Source: Melitaea cinxia
Lineage: Eukaryota > Arthropoda > Insecta > Lepidoptera > Nymphalidae
DNA length: 64,000 nt
Assembly (NCBI RefSeq): GCF_905220565.1
Contig: NC_059406.1
Location: forward strand, 10,240,001 to 10,304,000
Direction of reading: 5' to 3'
Of the stretch, positions 30,926 through 42,518 are shown piece after piece. The first letter of the stretch is position 1. Each line of letters begins with the position of its first letter. A program made the position numbers and the translations under genes. Under the pieces are notes generated by a model. That model searched no databases. It worked only from the letters and a program-made list of their open reading frames with translations, and was not told where the DNA came from.

Positions 30926-31829
30926 TAGAGGAAATGGTATATATGTAGACGGTTTAGGTGTACAGTTTTATCTAAACATATACAATATATTTAGACAAGT
31001 AAATAATGTAAAAAAAAAAAATATTCACTCACAATCCCCTCAGGTCACAGCTGCATATTTTCACCATGCCGCCATATTGCGAGCACACAGCTGACACCTG
31101 ACAGCGTCGACTTCGCCCAAATAAGCGTTCCACGTTATAAAATTCACCCACAACGGAAGTTGGAACTTGGAATGGAACGGCAATTTCAGCAGTCGTGGGC
31201 GTTGTGGGCCGTAGGTGGAACACGCCCATCGACAATCGACAATATTATAATCTATTAAAGTTAGTTTGACATCTAGTCTTGATCTAGTACCACAGAGTAT
31301 AGTAATACATACAGAAATCTAGTACTTTGATCTCATTTGATTTCTCATCTAGTTTCGACCTTAGAATAATTATTTTGGTAATTTGTTTCCTAAAAACATA
31401 CTTAAACTGACTGAAAAACATACTTAAACTGACCGAAAAACTGACTGAATAACCGATACACTATGACAACCTTATTAATAATTTAATAGTATAATTAATT
31501 GTTTTACGACGTAGCGTTATAATTTTAAATATCTTTTTAATAAATTAAATTCATTGTATTTCATAATAATAGAATTTAGTTATAAAAAATGTAGTAAACC
31601 GTGGTGTAAGAAAAAGTTAATCGATGATAAATATATTTGTAACACCTGTATATTACAAATCGTTTCTAATTTTATTACGATACTAAAATGGGCAAGGATA
31701 CTCGTAACGTGTAATTATTTTGTGCACTCATACGTTAAACGACACTATTAATTTTTATAATTTAATTTTTCGTATCTCATATGACTAGAATAACACTTTT
31801 GAATATATTTTAAATAATATATCTAAGTA
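30926..31829. other. Upstream region of the DTWD2-like gene
   Basis: No coding is seen. A GTGTTCCACC-type motif appears near 30603 and inverted near 31208 (GGTGGAACACG), which may be the ends of a degraded element of about 0.6 kb. No TATA box or start site could be assigned for the gene at 31830. Confidence 0.35.
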
Positions 31830-32640
31830 ATGGAAGAGCTAGAAGCATGGGAAGATTTGTCTAACATTCCAGCTGATCCACCTGTAATGCGAGAGTTATG
31901 TGAAAATTGCAAGTAAGTTTAAAAAAATCAGAGTTAGATGTAGGCAATGTGTAAAGAATAAAAGTATAATTTCTTTTTCCTTTTCAAGGAGACCATCAGT
32001 GGTGTGTTGGTGTTCAGCACTGCCACCAGAGCGACTAAATCCTGAGAGTAAAATTATTTTGCTCCAACACCCAGCTGAAGAAAAGAGGTGTCTTCGAACT
32101 GCACCCATGTTGCAACTTGGTCTAGCAGAAAATAAGTGCCTTATATTCAAAGGAAAAAAATTTCCTCAACCTAAGCATGAAAACTTAGAAGAAATTCTTC
32201 TTCATCCTAATACATTACTTTTATACCCCAGTAAAGCTGCCATCGATATTAAGGATCTAGACTATGAAGCCACTTTTTATAATATTGTATTAATAGATGG
32301 AACATGGCCACAAGCTAAAGCTATTTACGCATCAAGCCCTATTTTACACATCATTAAACAAGTGAAGCTAACCGTTTCAAATGCTAGCAATTATATCATC
32401 AGGACCCAGCCGACTGAAGGCTGTTTAAGTACACTGGAGACAGCTGCCGAAGCACTGTCACAGTTAGAAAGAAACTCAATTTACCGACAACAACTAGTTG
32501 AACCTCTTCACATGTTATGTAAATTTCAGCTAGATAATGGTGCGGTTACACATCAATCAAAAGAATTTTTAATCAAAACAAAAACTTACCCCAAACTCAT
32601 AGGTAAAAGGTTGTCAAAACTATTAAAATCAACAAATTAA
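31830..32640 (+). CDS. DTWD2: tRNA-uridine aminocarboxypropyltransferase, DTW-domain (DTWD2-like)
   Basis: Two exons: 31830-31912 (27 codons plus two bases, MEELEAWEDLSNIPADPPVM…) and 31989-32640, joined through a 76-bp intron (AA|GTAAGT…TTTTCAAG|G). The product is about 244 residues; vertebrate DTWD2 is somewhat longer. Family landmarks include a Cys cluster spanning the splice (CENCKRPSVVCWC) and the LLQHPAEEKRCLRTAPML segment. The DTW motif itself appears as LIDGTWPQAKAI, followed by IRTQPTEGCLSTLE. DTW/TDD enzymes transfer the 3-amino-3-carboxypropyl group of S-adenosylmethionine to uridine (acp3U) in tRNA; the human DTWD1/DTWD2 pair acts on D-loop sites. The apparent ATG at 31900 lies across the intron and is not the start. 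AATAAA at 32641-32646 directly follows the stop. DTWD2 is preferred over DTWD1 from the ending of the DTW block and overall length; moderately sure. Confidence 0.88.
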
Positions 32641-32865
32641 AATAAAGAAAAATAAAATTCCTTTGGTAAATTTTATAAAACTGTTAAGTTTTGTAACCTG
32701 TATGTTTACTTTATGTTCATTCTTGTTATTAATTCTGGGCTCCTATTAAAAAAACTAGTATGAGTTTTATGTATTCACTTCATTGTTTTATTATCATCAT
32801 ATGTAATATAAAGAAAAAAGCTAAATAACTGTAATATATTACACTTACAAGTATAAATACATACA

Positions 32866-34255
32866 CTTCATCATATCAGCTCACGGACGCCCACTGCTGA
32901 ACATAAGCCTCCCCTAATGCTTTTTGTTTTGTTTTGTTTTGTATTGGGCTCGATTTTCCGCATTTAGACGCAAAGGTGGTCCATTATGCGTGAAAAGTGG
33001 GCTGACTAGTTCAGCCAGCCCAGCTCCTTCCAGAAGCTCAGAAGCCTCCTGGGGCGTTCACAGGCTTCTCGGAGCTTCCTTATTTCCCTAAGGATGGTAG
33101 CCTGGTGTGCGGCCACTCCCTCGCATTCCAGGATTACGTGGGCGGCTGTTTCTTCAGCAGCCAGACAGCCCCTGCAAAGAGGGCTGTCTGTTGCATTCAT
33201 GATGAATAGTTGGTGATTAAGTCCCATGTGGCCGGTAATCTTGCCAACAACTATTCTGATGTCCAGGCGCTTAAGACTGAGCAGTCGGCACGCTAGGTGC
33301 GGTGATACTTCCGTGAGTATCAATTTGGACTGTCTACAGCCGGTTTGGTTTGCCCAAAGGGCATTGTGATTTGCACGTGTATGTTGCCTTACCCACGAGC
33401 GCAGTTGTCCAAATGGTAGCGGCAATAGGATGGTTGGGCCGGCAACCTTTGTACTGGACCCCTGTCTTGCAAGCTCGTCGGCAGCATCGTTTCCGTGCGA
33501 TCCACTATGTCCTTTTATCCACTGGAGGATTACCTCATTATGTGAGGCTAATACTTCCAGGGTTTGATAACATTCGTATATAAGACTAGAGTTGGTCGAA
33601 TTGCTCCCTAATGCTTTAAATACGGCCATGCTGTCTGACAGAATACGGATATTGCAATCCCTAATGCCTTTTGACAGGACGGCGGTGGCTGCATGGGTTA
33701 TCGCAACACACTCACATTGAAAGATGGAGCTGTGTTGGCCCAGCGTTAGTGATAAGTTGATATTGAGGTCTTGTGAGTACACTCCGGCACCGGTGCCAGA
33801 CCCCATTTTGGAGCCATCCGTGTAGATGCGGACCTCGCGTATGCCGGATTGGTCTCTTTCAGCCTCAAACGGTTGTATATGGTACTTTCTTTCGAAAATA
33901 TGTTGTTTGGGAATCCTATCACAAGGAGCAGCAAATAGTGGCTCATAGCTCACAAGGTTGCTCCAAAGTCAATTGTGTGGACCCTCCTGGTTGCACCACA
34001 AGCCCAAGTGTTTCAGCCTGATAGCTGACATAGCCGCCTCCTGTTGTATGAACAAGTCAAGCGGTGCCAGGTCAAGCATAACCTCAAGAGCTGCTGTGGT
34101 CCCCTAATGCTTTACACGACGATCGGTCCTGCGCAGCACGCATCCAGCGGCCTCCCGCGACCCTGACCAGATCTTTGGTCCACCATCGCCATTGACGTTG
34201 ATGCCGAATCCTTTCCAGTCCAGAAGTTTGAAAGCGTCCTCCAACGCGGCGGTAA
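32866..34255 (-). pseudogene. RTE LINE 3' end, split by a LOA LINE
   Basis: The minus-strand ORF end runs from about 34255 (RRVG…, VRVAGGRWMRAAQDRSS) to KAL at 34101, is interrupted, and resumes at 32923 as GEAYVQQWASVS plus stop and an ATGATGAAG tail. Joining across the 32924-34100 insert gives the normal RTE C-terminus. Upstream text is degraded. Confidence 0.82.
32924..34100 (-). mobile_element. 5'-truncated LOA-clade LINE with RNase H domain
   Basis: Flanked by the 13-bp duplication CCCCTAATGCTTT (32911-32923 and 34101-34113). The 3' end on the minus strand has an (AAAAC)n tail (plus-strand 32924-32944). The ORF end 33953-33006 covers the RNase H domain: IYTDGSKMGSGTGAG, QCECVAI, ILSDSMAV and GNDAADELA supply the catalytic D-E-D-D. 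A Cys-rich C-terminal region follows (CRGCLAAEETAAHVILEC) and the ORF ends SFWKELGWLN. Upstream, a TGA near 33968 interrupts the frame, so the copy is dead. It is related to, but clearly diverged from, the longer LOA element at 59853-64000. Confidence 0.88.
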
Positions 34256-34679
34256 ATACATACACTTACATTGACACATATACATGTATATATACACATA
34301 TATATATGTTTAGTAACTAAACCGACTTTTAAAAATTCTTTCACCATTAGAATGATATGTTCTCGTTAAGTGAAATATTTCTAAAATTTCGACGTCGTCG
34401 AAGCCGCAGCGGAAATCTAGTGATATAATAAATATCTATAATTGATGTAAAAGATCTGTTACAGCTTTTTGTTTAGTGCATCATGTTTTTGCCGCAAATT
34501 CATAACACCTACTTTGTTTGTTGTTGTTTTACCGACTTAAATAAAAAGAGGAGGATCTCAATTCCTCTTTATTTTTTTATATCCGTCAACTAAGTACTTT
34601 CGTTAGCTTCATTTAAAAAGAAAAAAGTGTGTCTTTTTCGTTATTCTATTTTCCTCCCTCATCATCATCATTATCATTT

Positions 34680-34995
34680 CAGCCTAATACAGTCCACTGC
34701 TGGACATAGGCCTTCACATGTTCCCGCCAAAAATGGCGCGAACTCATGTGTTCCGCCCATAGCTTCCAGGCTGAGCAGGCGGGTTGGTGACTGCAGGGCT
34801 GGCTTTGTCGCACCGAAGACGCTGCTGCCCGTCTTCGACCTGTATATTTCAAAGCCAGTAGTTTGATGGTTATCCCGCCATCGGTCGGCTATTTAAGTTC
34901 CAAAATAGTAGTGGAACTGTGTTATCCCTTAATTACCTCTTACGATTAACGGATAACAGAGGCGGTGGCTATATTCTTACTGCCGTAACCACACA
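34680..34995 (-). mobile_element. S2 retroposon copy
   Basis: Begins after ATCATCATCATTATCATT and shares ACTGCTGGACATAGGCC, AGACGCTGCTGCCCGTCTTC and CCGTAACCACACAGC with the copies at 17624 and 35380. It is the most diverged of the three. Confidence 0.75.
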
Positions 34996-35379
34996 GCAAG
35001 AATTCCTCCCTGAAATTAATAAACTAAACAGAAGGTATCTAAGTAATCGACAAGGATTTTGTGTGCTCGGTGAAAGTGGGAATGGAATTGCGCATGATGC
35101 AGGGTTCACAAACATCTTAGTTTGCAATATTCATGTAGGTACACAAGTTGACTTCTGAACCTTTAATCTTTAACTTGTAATTTAAACTTTCTGAACCTTT
35201 TATCTTCATCAAATTTGTATTTGAAATCCATTTTGCTCAGTTTTAGTTATCTTGCACTTTATAAAGAATAAAGTAATGGTACGTTTATGTATTGTCCTCT
35301 CAAAAATATTAAATAATTATGATAGCATTCTTTAATAACAGTCCATGCAGCTTGCATGCGTTAACTGATTTAGTAATAT

Positions 35380-35719
35380 CATCATCATTACAGCCTATAC
35401 AGTCCACTGCTGGACATAGGCCTCCACAAGTTTACGCCAAAAATAACGTGAACTCATGTGTTTTGCCCGTAGTCTCCACGCTGAGCAGGCAGGTTGGTGA
35501 CCGCAGGGCTGACTTTGTCGCACCGAAGACGCTGCTGCCCGTCTTCGGCCTGTGTATTTCAAAGCCAGCAGTTGGATGGTTATCCCGCCACCGGTCGGCT
35601 TTTTAAGTTCCAAGGTGGTAGCGAAACTGTGTTATCCCTTAGTCGCCTCTTACGACACCCACGGGAAGAGAGGGGGTGGCTATATTCTTTAGTACCGTAG
35701 CCACATAGTACAAGTACAG
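35380..35719 (-). mobile_element. S2 retroposon copy with 11-bp target duplication
   Basis: TTTAGTAATAT at 35369-35379 and 35720-35730 bounds a 340-bp element. Read on the minus strand it ends GGAGGCCTATGTCCAGCAG (EAYVQQW) followed by an ATGATGAT tail, exactly as RTE LINEs do. The 5' part is unrelated to RTE coding, so this is best viewed as a SINE using an RTE tail. Confidence 0.82.
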
Positions 35720-35798
35720 TTTAGTAATATATTTTCTGTTTACCTTTTTTGTTGACTTGATTAATTCAAGATCTAATTAATTTGGTAATGTTTAAATA

Positions 35799-36364
35799 AT
35801 GTTCCCTATATTCAGTATTTTAGCTTTAACATCACAATTTTTGCGTAATCTTCTGCCCATTCTTACTAAAATTGCTCTTGCACATAGTCTCCTAATATCA
35901 ATTCTTGATTATGCTGATACTTGCCATCTTGACATTACAGAAGAGCAGCTTAATAAGCTTGAGCGCATTCAGAATTTATGTATAAGATTTATATTTAGAC
36001 TATGCAAATATGATCGTATTTCGGAATTTCGCAAAAAACTCAAGTGGCTCCCAATTGGCCTTCGCAGGAATACTCATATCCTTAATCTACTTTACTCTAT
36101 TTTAATTAATCCCTTTACCCCTTCCTATCTGAAAGAACGTTTCAAATTCCTTGGTGATTCCCATGAACGCTGTCTTCGTTCTGACAGTAATTTTCTTCTT
36201 GAAATTCCTTCTCACTCCTCTTCCTTTTATCATAAGTCTTTTACAATTCAAGCCTCTTGCTTATGGAATACTTTGCTCTAATGCCCTTGAATATCAGACG
36301 TGCACAAACACCTGCAACTTTTAAAAAGACTGTTTGGAAGCATTTTCTTCAAACTCAACAATAA
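35799..36364 (+). pseudogene. CR1/jockey-like LINE, C-terminal fragment
   Basis: The open frame 35799-36281 contains HSLLISILDYADTCHLDI, KLERIQNLCIRFIF, LKWLPIGLRRN and ends SCLWNTL, the region after the RT palm in CR1/jockey-like ORF2. A frameshift near 36278 moves the rest (NIRRAQTP, FKKTVWKHFL) into a second frame, ending TAA at 36362-36364. The catalytic core is missing. It is plus strand and 5'-truncated; the following base run joins the Helitron-like element at 36390. Confidence 0.75.
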
Positions 36365-36389
36365 ACAAGTAATTTATAATTATAATGTA

Positions 36390-37296
36390 CTAGCTGACCC
36401 GTGCCCACTTCGTTAGGCGTTAATTATTATTATAATAACCAAATAACATACTTGGTAATTATATACAATCCCGGCGAGAAATTTATGGGGTTGGGGGGAA
36501 AGAGGGCGGGGGGGGGGTGGTAGGTAGTGCCCTCCCTCCGCGCCTCCGGCTTAAAAAAAATACTCTGGGGGTAGGGCAGACCAAGAACACGTGGACAGTG
36601 GGGTGCTCCGATTCGGTTTTGAGTATTTTTCGAATTTCTAAACCTATATTCTAGCACGCAATGTTACTAATTTTATTAGAATATTATTGTCTGACGCGTT
36701 ATTTTGTTTAAAAGTGTCTATTTGTCAGTCGTTAAAGGTCAGTTCGTATCGTATTTTGATCTTGCAGTAAAGATCGTTTTTACGTAAATTTGTTCGAAAA
36801 TAACGCGTGATAGTCGCAGTACGGAGCATGAGTACACAGCACCGGAATTAAGGTAGAATCAGAATTAACAAAAAATTTAACCTCTGATAAAAAAATCTAC
36901 CTATATTGTACATCATAGGCACATACTTTAAAGAACAAATTTTACAGCACTTAAATAAATAATATGTTGCTCTAACGCCATCTATCAAAAATCGAGAAAA
37001 CGTCGTTGATAGACTCTAATAAGACTAAATTAATAATGTCGAAAGACTAATAAATTGTTTTCTAATAGCGATAGATAGCGCTAGTTTATTTACCATTTTG
37101 ATATTATATTTTAATCTTTTTGTTATTTACTGAATTCTTTGTTCAATTACAATAAAATATAGCCTATATGTCACTCCTGAATAGTGTAGCTTTCTGTTAG
37201 TGAAAGAATTTTCATGATCGGATCAGTATTTGCGAAGATTACCCCCTACATACAAACAAAGTTTTAAACTTTACCTCTTTATAATATTAGTATAGA
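36390..37296 (-). mobile_element. Helitron-like element, minus strand (907 bp)
   Basis: The plus strand starts A|CTAGCTGACCCGTGCCCACTTCG and ends TTATAATATTAGTATAGA|T, the complement of a TC start and CTAG end. Inside are a G-run (36486-36518) and scattered gene-like traces, but no Rep or helicase motif. Confidence 0.65.
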
Positions 37297-37309
37297 TATA
37301 TATATTTAT

Positions 37310-37362
37310 ATGTATGTATGCAGGTATGTATTTATGTATGTATGTATGTATGTATGGTTGTA
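37310..37362. repeat. TATG microsatellite
   Basis: Short TATG-rich run; the Tyr/Val/Cys/Met-rich ORF over it is a repeat translation. Confidence 0.85.
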
Positions 37363-37429
37363 TATGTTTAATTATTTGAAAATTTATTATAAATTTGTTG
37401 TAAGTACTATGCTGACGCTAGACCATTTT

Positions 37430-37580
37430 CTATGCTCTAAGGTTGCCTGGAAGAGATCACTTTTTAGCGATAAGGCCACCCTTTGTAACTAATGAATGTA
37501 TTGTTAATATTTTTCTTTCTTTCTTATGTATTATTTATGTTTTTGGTGTATAATAAACTGTATTACTATTATTATTAATT
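37430..37580 (+). repeat. LINE 3' end (family T1)
   Basis: GTTGCCTGGAAGAGATCACTT, TTTAGCGATAAGGCC and CCTTTGTAA, followed by GTATAATAAACTG and (ATT)n. The conserved stem GATCACTTTTTAGCGAT is visible. Confidence 0.7.
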
Positions 37581-37859
37581 TTGCTGTTTTATTTAATCCA
37601 TATGTTATCTATTTCATAATTTTAGGCCGACATAAACTTTATCTTTATTTCAGGAAAGCAAAGTATGTAGAATAACAACAGTTCATTTAAAATTACTATA
37701 AATTTTGTTCTACGATTTCAGTGTCAATATTATCAATTAATGAATTAAGACTACAAGAATAACAAATAATTAAGTATATTGTTTATGTTTCCAAATATAC
37801 TATAAAAAAAATATCGTGCGAAATTGCTAAGTGTCAGTATTTAATATTCAAAGAAACTG

Positions 37860-37898
37860 CCATGGAGCATAGAGAAAGTTTTTCTCTATGCTCCATGG
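37860..37898. repeat. Perfect 18-bp palindrome with 3-nt loop
   Basis: CCATGGAGCATAGAGAAA, then GTT, then its exact reverse complement. No terminal repeats or duplications were found around it. Confidence 0.93.
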
Positions 37899-38809
37899 AA
37901 TCTACAACACTGACAGCGTGACCAGATTTAGTAGAATTCTACTTTTTTGGTAGATTTCTAGGTACCGGGAACAGTATCTAGTAGGTACAAAATATTTGGT
38001 ACATTTTGGTAGATTTCACGCTTTTCAACTATTCTGGTACTTATTTTCTTTCATACGGCAAACCTCTCAAAAAATGCGGGCTATTCCCCTTTTCATCGAA
38101 TGGATTGTTACTATCTCTTTCTAATATTAATTTTTCGAGGGGGAAAGCTGTTGGGGGAATTCCACGTGTATTGAAAAAAATGATTAAGTAGGTATATCTT
38201 TAATTTTTATTCTTTCGTAACCATTCACGCTGTTCTAAATCGTTTGCTAAAAGCACATGAAACTTAAATTATACGAGTTTTGAGGTTTGTAACACTGTTT
38301 GTACCTAAATTTTACTGTACATATGTTGCACTTCCCAGAGGCAGAGCCAATTTAAGCTGTATTTCATAGCTGTATTTCACAGTTATCAATTCCGAGTGAA
38401 ACACAAAATTTCAATAAAAAGTAGAACGGGTGAACGAAATTAATGGACTAAAACAGCTTTATGACTGTTACCCAACATAAAGAAGGAAAACTATAACTCG
38501 ATCACAATTTAAAAATATCTATATTTCTGTAGATTTTAATTTCAAGTAATAAACATTGATTTATCTAATTTATGGTGTTTTCTTTGCTCATCTTATTCTT
38601 TTATCGTTGTGATCAAAAGAACAATATTATGCTTCTTTGTTGTAACACAACAGCAGAGAAATGTAGTAATAGATTTTTTGTATTTTCTCGTTCTCTTTTG
38701 GTAGAATTTAGTAGTTTTCAACCTCTACAAGCAGTATATTAGATAAATGAAATCTGGTCACACTGAACACGACTAAAACTGTCAGAGTACCCAGACATTG
38801 ACCGCATAT

Positions 38810-38853
38810 ATTTTCTATTTCTTTCTTTCGGAATCTGTCAATCGACTTGAAAC
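38810..38853 (+). promoter_or_regulatory. RpS15: 5' UTR start with TOP-like pyrimidine tract of RpS15
   Basis: The run TTCTATTTCTTTCTTTCGG immediately upstream of the RpS15 start (ATG at 38854) is the kind of polypyrimidine tract at which ribosomal-protein transcripts begin (5' TOP). The start site is probably the C at 38814 or 38821. TOP tracts mediate growth- and TOR-dependent translational control. No TATA box is seen, as usual for this gene class. Confidence 0.55.
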
Positions 38854-40585
38854 ATGGCTGAGGTTTGTGAAGTGATTATTAAATAATTAATCCAGTTTTA
38901 TATGAGTAATCGCGTTCTTAAATAGTGACCAAGATCTGTGCATCAAAATGTGTCCTAGTTTAATTAATTTTTCAGTGATATTTTTCGTTTGTGACCATTA
39001 ATGTTTACGTATTTCAGGTTGATGAAACTTTGAAGAAGAAGCGTACCTTCAGGAAGTTTACCTTCCGGGGTGTCGACTTAGACCAGCTTCTTGACATGCC
39101 AAAGTAAGAACCTGTTGTTATCTAACACAAGTACTTTCATTAAAGGATTTTGCCGTGGAAAACATAACCTCTCTTTCAATGAATTTGTTTTTCAGTGAGC
39201 AATTAATGGAACTGATGCATGCCCGTGCCCGGAGACGATTTGCTCGTGGTCTTAAACGTAAGCCAATGGCGCTGGTTAAAAAACTTCGTCGCGCCAAGAA
39301 AGAGGCGCCTCCAAATGAGAAACCAGAAATCGTAAAGACACATTTGCGCAACATGATCATCGTCCCAGAGATGGTTGGCTCTATTGTCGGTATTTACAAT
39401 GGAAAGACCTTTAACCAGGTATGTTGTTAGTGCACCTCATGTTACCTATGTGTTTGTATCTGGTGTATTTTTTACTTTAGCAATGTATCAATAATATAAA
39501 ATTTGGTAGAGTTTGAACATTTATTATTACAAACATTGATACAAATCTTCTTAAATCTAGTTATATTTACCATAAACAAAGTGTAATACGGAAATATTAA
39601 TTAATTTATATAATTTGTTTATGTTAGGGTTTTTATGGGTGAACCAAACTGATTATTTATTAATTGAAAACAAAGAGTAAAAAAAGAATCTTAATTAGTG
39701 TTTTTCAAGTTTAGTGGTGTAAGAACAGTATTAGCAAAGAATTTTGAGGGTTTTTAAAGGTAAAATAAATAAAGAAAATACACTAAAAAAGGTTATTGTG
39801 ATCTGGTACTGACGTAGAGATCTTAACTCGCACGCCTATTTATCATACATTTTCCTATATTTTGAATTCAAAAGAATGTTCTACAAAGTATTAATAAACA
39901 TTTTTATTTTAAAATTGTGAATTAAGTTGATCATATTAATATTTTAAAACATTTTGAGAGTTATTCTTGTGAGGAACATTTATTATTATCTGTATTTCTA
40001 TTATTGCATTATATCATATACTTAATAGTTATATAATAAAGTAGAAGAATAACTTAAGCAAGTTTAACAATATAACTTAAATTAAATCTATAGTCTACTT
40101 CATGAAAAAATTACACCATGTTTCAGCCATGGGAAAATAGGAATATCTTTTATTGGAATTCCATATGTAATGATGTTAAAAAAAAATTATAACTTCATTA
40201 CTTAAAAAAATTAAAATTTAAACTATCAATAACATTTTCTATTTAGTATAGTGTATAATCATTGTGCATCCAAAGTGCAAAGATCTGCTGAAAAATTTCA
40301 TCCCTTTTCCCTTAATTCATGGGTTGGCAAATCAAAATCTGCAGGGGGTCAAGTGGAACCAGCAAAATTTTGAAAGTGGTCTATGAGTATAAAAAGTCTG
40401 GAAACCTGTGATGTATATGATAGATTCAATATAATCAATATTTTTTATTACCTTTGCAGGTTGAAATCAAGCCTGAGATGATTGGCCATTACCTCGGTGA
40501 ATTTTCAGTGACGTACAAGCCAGTCAAGCACGGTAGGCCTGGTATTGGTGCTACCCACAGCTCCAGGTTTATCCCACTCAAGTAG
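38854..40585 (+). CDS. RpS15: 40S ribosomal protein S15 (uS19)
   Basis: Four coding exons: 38854-38862, 39018-39103, 39196-39418 and 40460-40585, all with GT-AG introns (155, 92 and 1041 bp). They total 444 nt, encoding 147 residues, the usual length for eukaryotic S15. The protein begins MAE-VDETLKKKRTFRKFTF. It contains FRGVDLDQLLDM, LMELMHARARRRFARGL and the uS19 core (MIIVPEMVGSIVGIYNGKTF; MIGHYLGEFSVTYKPVKHG), and ends SSRFIPLK. uS19 sits in the head of the 40S subunit, where its tail reaches toward the decoding centre. The first exon carries only three codons after a pyrimidine-rich leader, a common layout for ribosomal-protein genes. AATAAA lies 49 bp past the stop. No damage is seen; this is a functional host gene and the best anchor in the window. 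Confidence 0.98.
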
Positions 40586-40633
40586 AGGGCGAAATATTCA
40601 CTTAGGTTAAGTGCAAAACTTACACAATGATAC

Positions 40634-40639
40634 AATAAA
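40634..40639 (+). terminator. RpS15: Polyadenylation signal of RpS15
   Basis: AATAAA 49 bp after the stop codon, followed by a T-rich GTGTCATT…GTTTTTTT stretch suitable as the downstream element. Confidence 0.8.
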
Positions 40640-41929
40640 GTATTTTTGTGTCATTATAATGTTTTTTTATTACTCCTTATATTTTACTGACAGAATAGTT
40701 ATTTTTTTGTGCTCCTAAGTAGTATTCTAATGTGAAGCGATTATGTGGGATTGAAGTACATACTCATGAATTATTAGATACATTTTAGATGATGTTTTGT
40801 TATTTAATTTAAAACAAGAAACAATTGTGAAATTTTTATCCATATTAAGGACAGTAATATTCCTGTTTGGTGTTACTTTATACTTCCCATGAACCATAGT
40901 GACATTTAAATGTTTTGGTAACATGTACAATGCAACGGACATTCACACACGCATACGTTAGATGAATGGCCAGAGAGAAAAAGGTTTTAAATTACATTTT
41001 TTTGAAAATGAGCTTGGTTGATTGATACAACTCTTGATGAGAGAGTCTTTAAAAATTTGCTGAATATGACAACCCCTCTTACCCTTCTGGCTCTTCAAAT
41101 GTTTTGGTGTATTGTGTTAATTAGGGAATGCAATCCAACACCAAAAAGACAATCTTGCAAATCCGCAAGATTGAGACCATCACTCCTCCGGATCCGCAAG
41201 ATTTGGAGGATTGTACAATCTTTTAGAATTATTAGTACACAAAATTATTTTTAAGTCAGTAAATGAATCAATTGTATTTACTTAGAAGACACAAATAGTA
41301 TATAATTATATTTTGATCAGAAATAATGACCATCTTAATTATGTTATGTGAATTAAAATGAGATTCGGGCACTTGCTTCTGAAATTGTTTTCGTAGTATA
41401 CCTACATAAAGTATTTATGGTTTCATCTATTACATTTCATCGTATTTTGCTGCACGCTAAAACAAGGAATTCTGTTATAAAGACCACGCACGGTGGCATG
41501 TACACAAGGCACGGTGGAAAACAAAGAGGGGACACCTCGACCGTAAACAAATACAAATATCTTTTCTGTTGGGAGTAGAACCTTTAGGCGTACGCACTAC
41601 TACATCAAAGCGGTCTTCAATTTCAATAGTTGTATCTAAAGTACGACTACCATTCTAATATAATTCAAGCATTCGGTACAGGACAGTTGCTGATATATTA
41701 GATAGATATGAGATGTTGAGCGTTTGTTATTTCATATCAAAACACAATTTATTACGAAATTATTGAACTTTCATCACTTTAACACATTGCTAAAGGTGCG
41801 GCCGCCATATTGGATACATCAACGTTCCAAATGAGTGTCAATTGTTCATTTATTTGTTATTTTTAAATGATTACATATCCACGTATAAATATATGAAACT
41901 TCAGCTTGAATATATATTATTATTTAATA
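40640..41929. other. Intergenic DNA, no gene seen
   Basis: AT-rich. A small inverted cluster at 41150-41215 (CAATCTTGCAAATCCGCAAGATTG and GGATCCGCAAGATTTGGAGGATTG) is the only structure noticed. The short ORFs have no recognisable content. Confidence 0.35.
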
Positions 41930-42240
41930 CTAGCTGGGCCCCGTGGTTTTAGCCGCGTTGATTTGAGGAAAGAATAGCCTGAAGTTGAACAAAAAATTTA
42001 CCAACCGTCAATAATCTTAATAATTAATATACAAAAACAAAAGCTAGAATAAACTTTTTAGTTGTGGATGCGTGAGCAATCTATAAAATGATATAAGTTA
42101 TGTGGAGTAAATTGTGAGGTTTTTCTTAAAAGGGAGGCAAACATCCCCACTCAATTATAATTAAACACTATATTAAGTATACTTTAATACACTAAGTATT
42201 TATATAATTTAATATACATAGGGACCAATCTAACGATCTG
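41930..42240 (-). repeat. Helitron-like terminus, other end not found
   Basis: ACTAGCTGGGCCCCGTGGTTTTAGCCGCG matches the CTAG-end of the Helitron-like elements read on the minus strand. The TC end could not be located. Confidence 0.45.
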
Positions 42241-42518
42241 GTTGTGATGTACGAGTAAATAATTGGGAATATGCTTAATTTTTTTTTTTTTTAAATTCGT
42301 CGTTTACATCTTTATAATGTAGAAAACATATATAACTAGGTTTGAAAATATACAAATTATTTTCCGAAGTTTATTTTAAAACAATATAATAATCTAAGTT
42401 AACGAAAGTCTTTACCTATGAAATTGCCGTTTTTGATGAAATATGTTAACGCACTTTTTTTCTATATTTTTTATTTTTATTATTTATAGTAATTACCCAT
42501 TAAATCAATGCATTTTTG

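Noticed and set aside
39419..40459. Possible snoRNA in the 1-kb third intron of RpS15
   Set aside because: Ribosomal-protein introns often host snoRNAs, but I could not find a convincing C/D or H/ACA box pair, so none is claimed.
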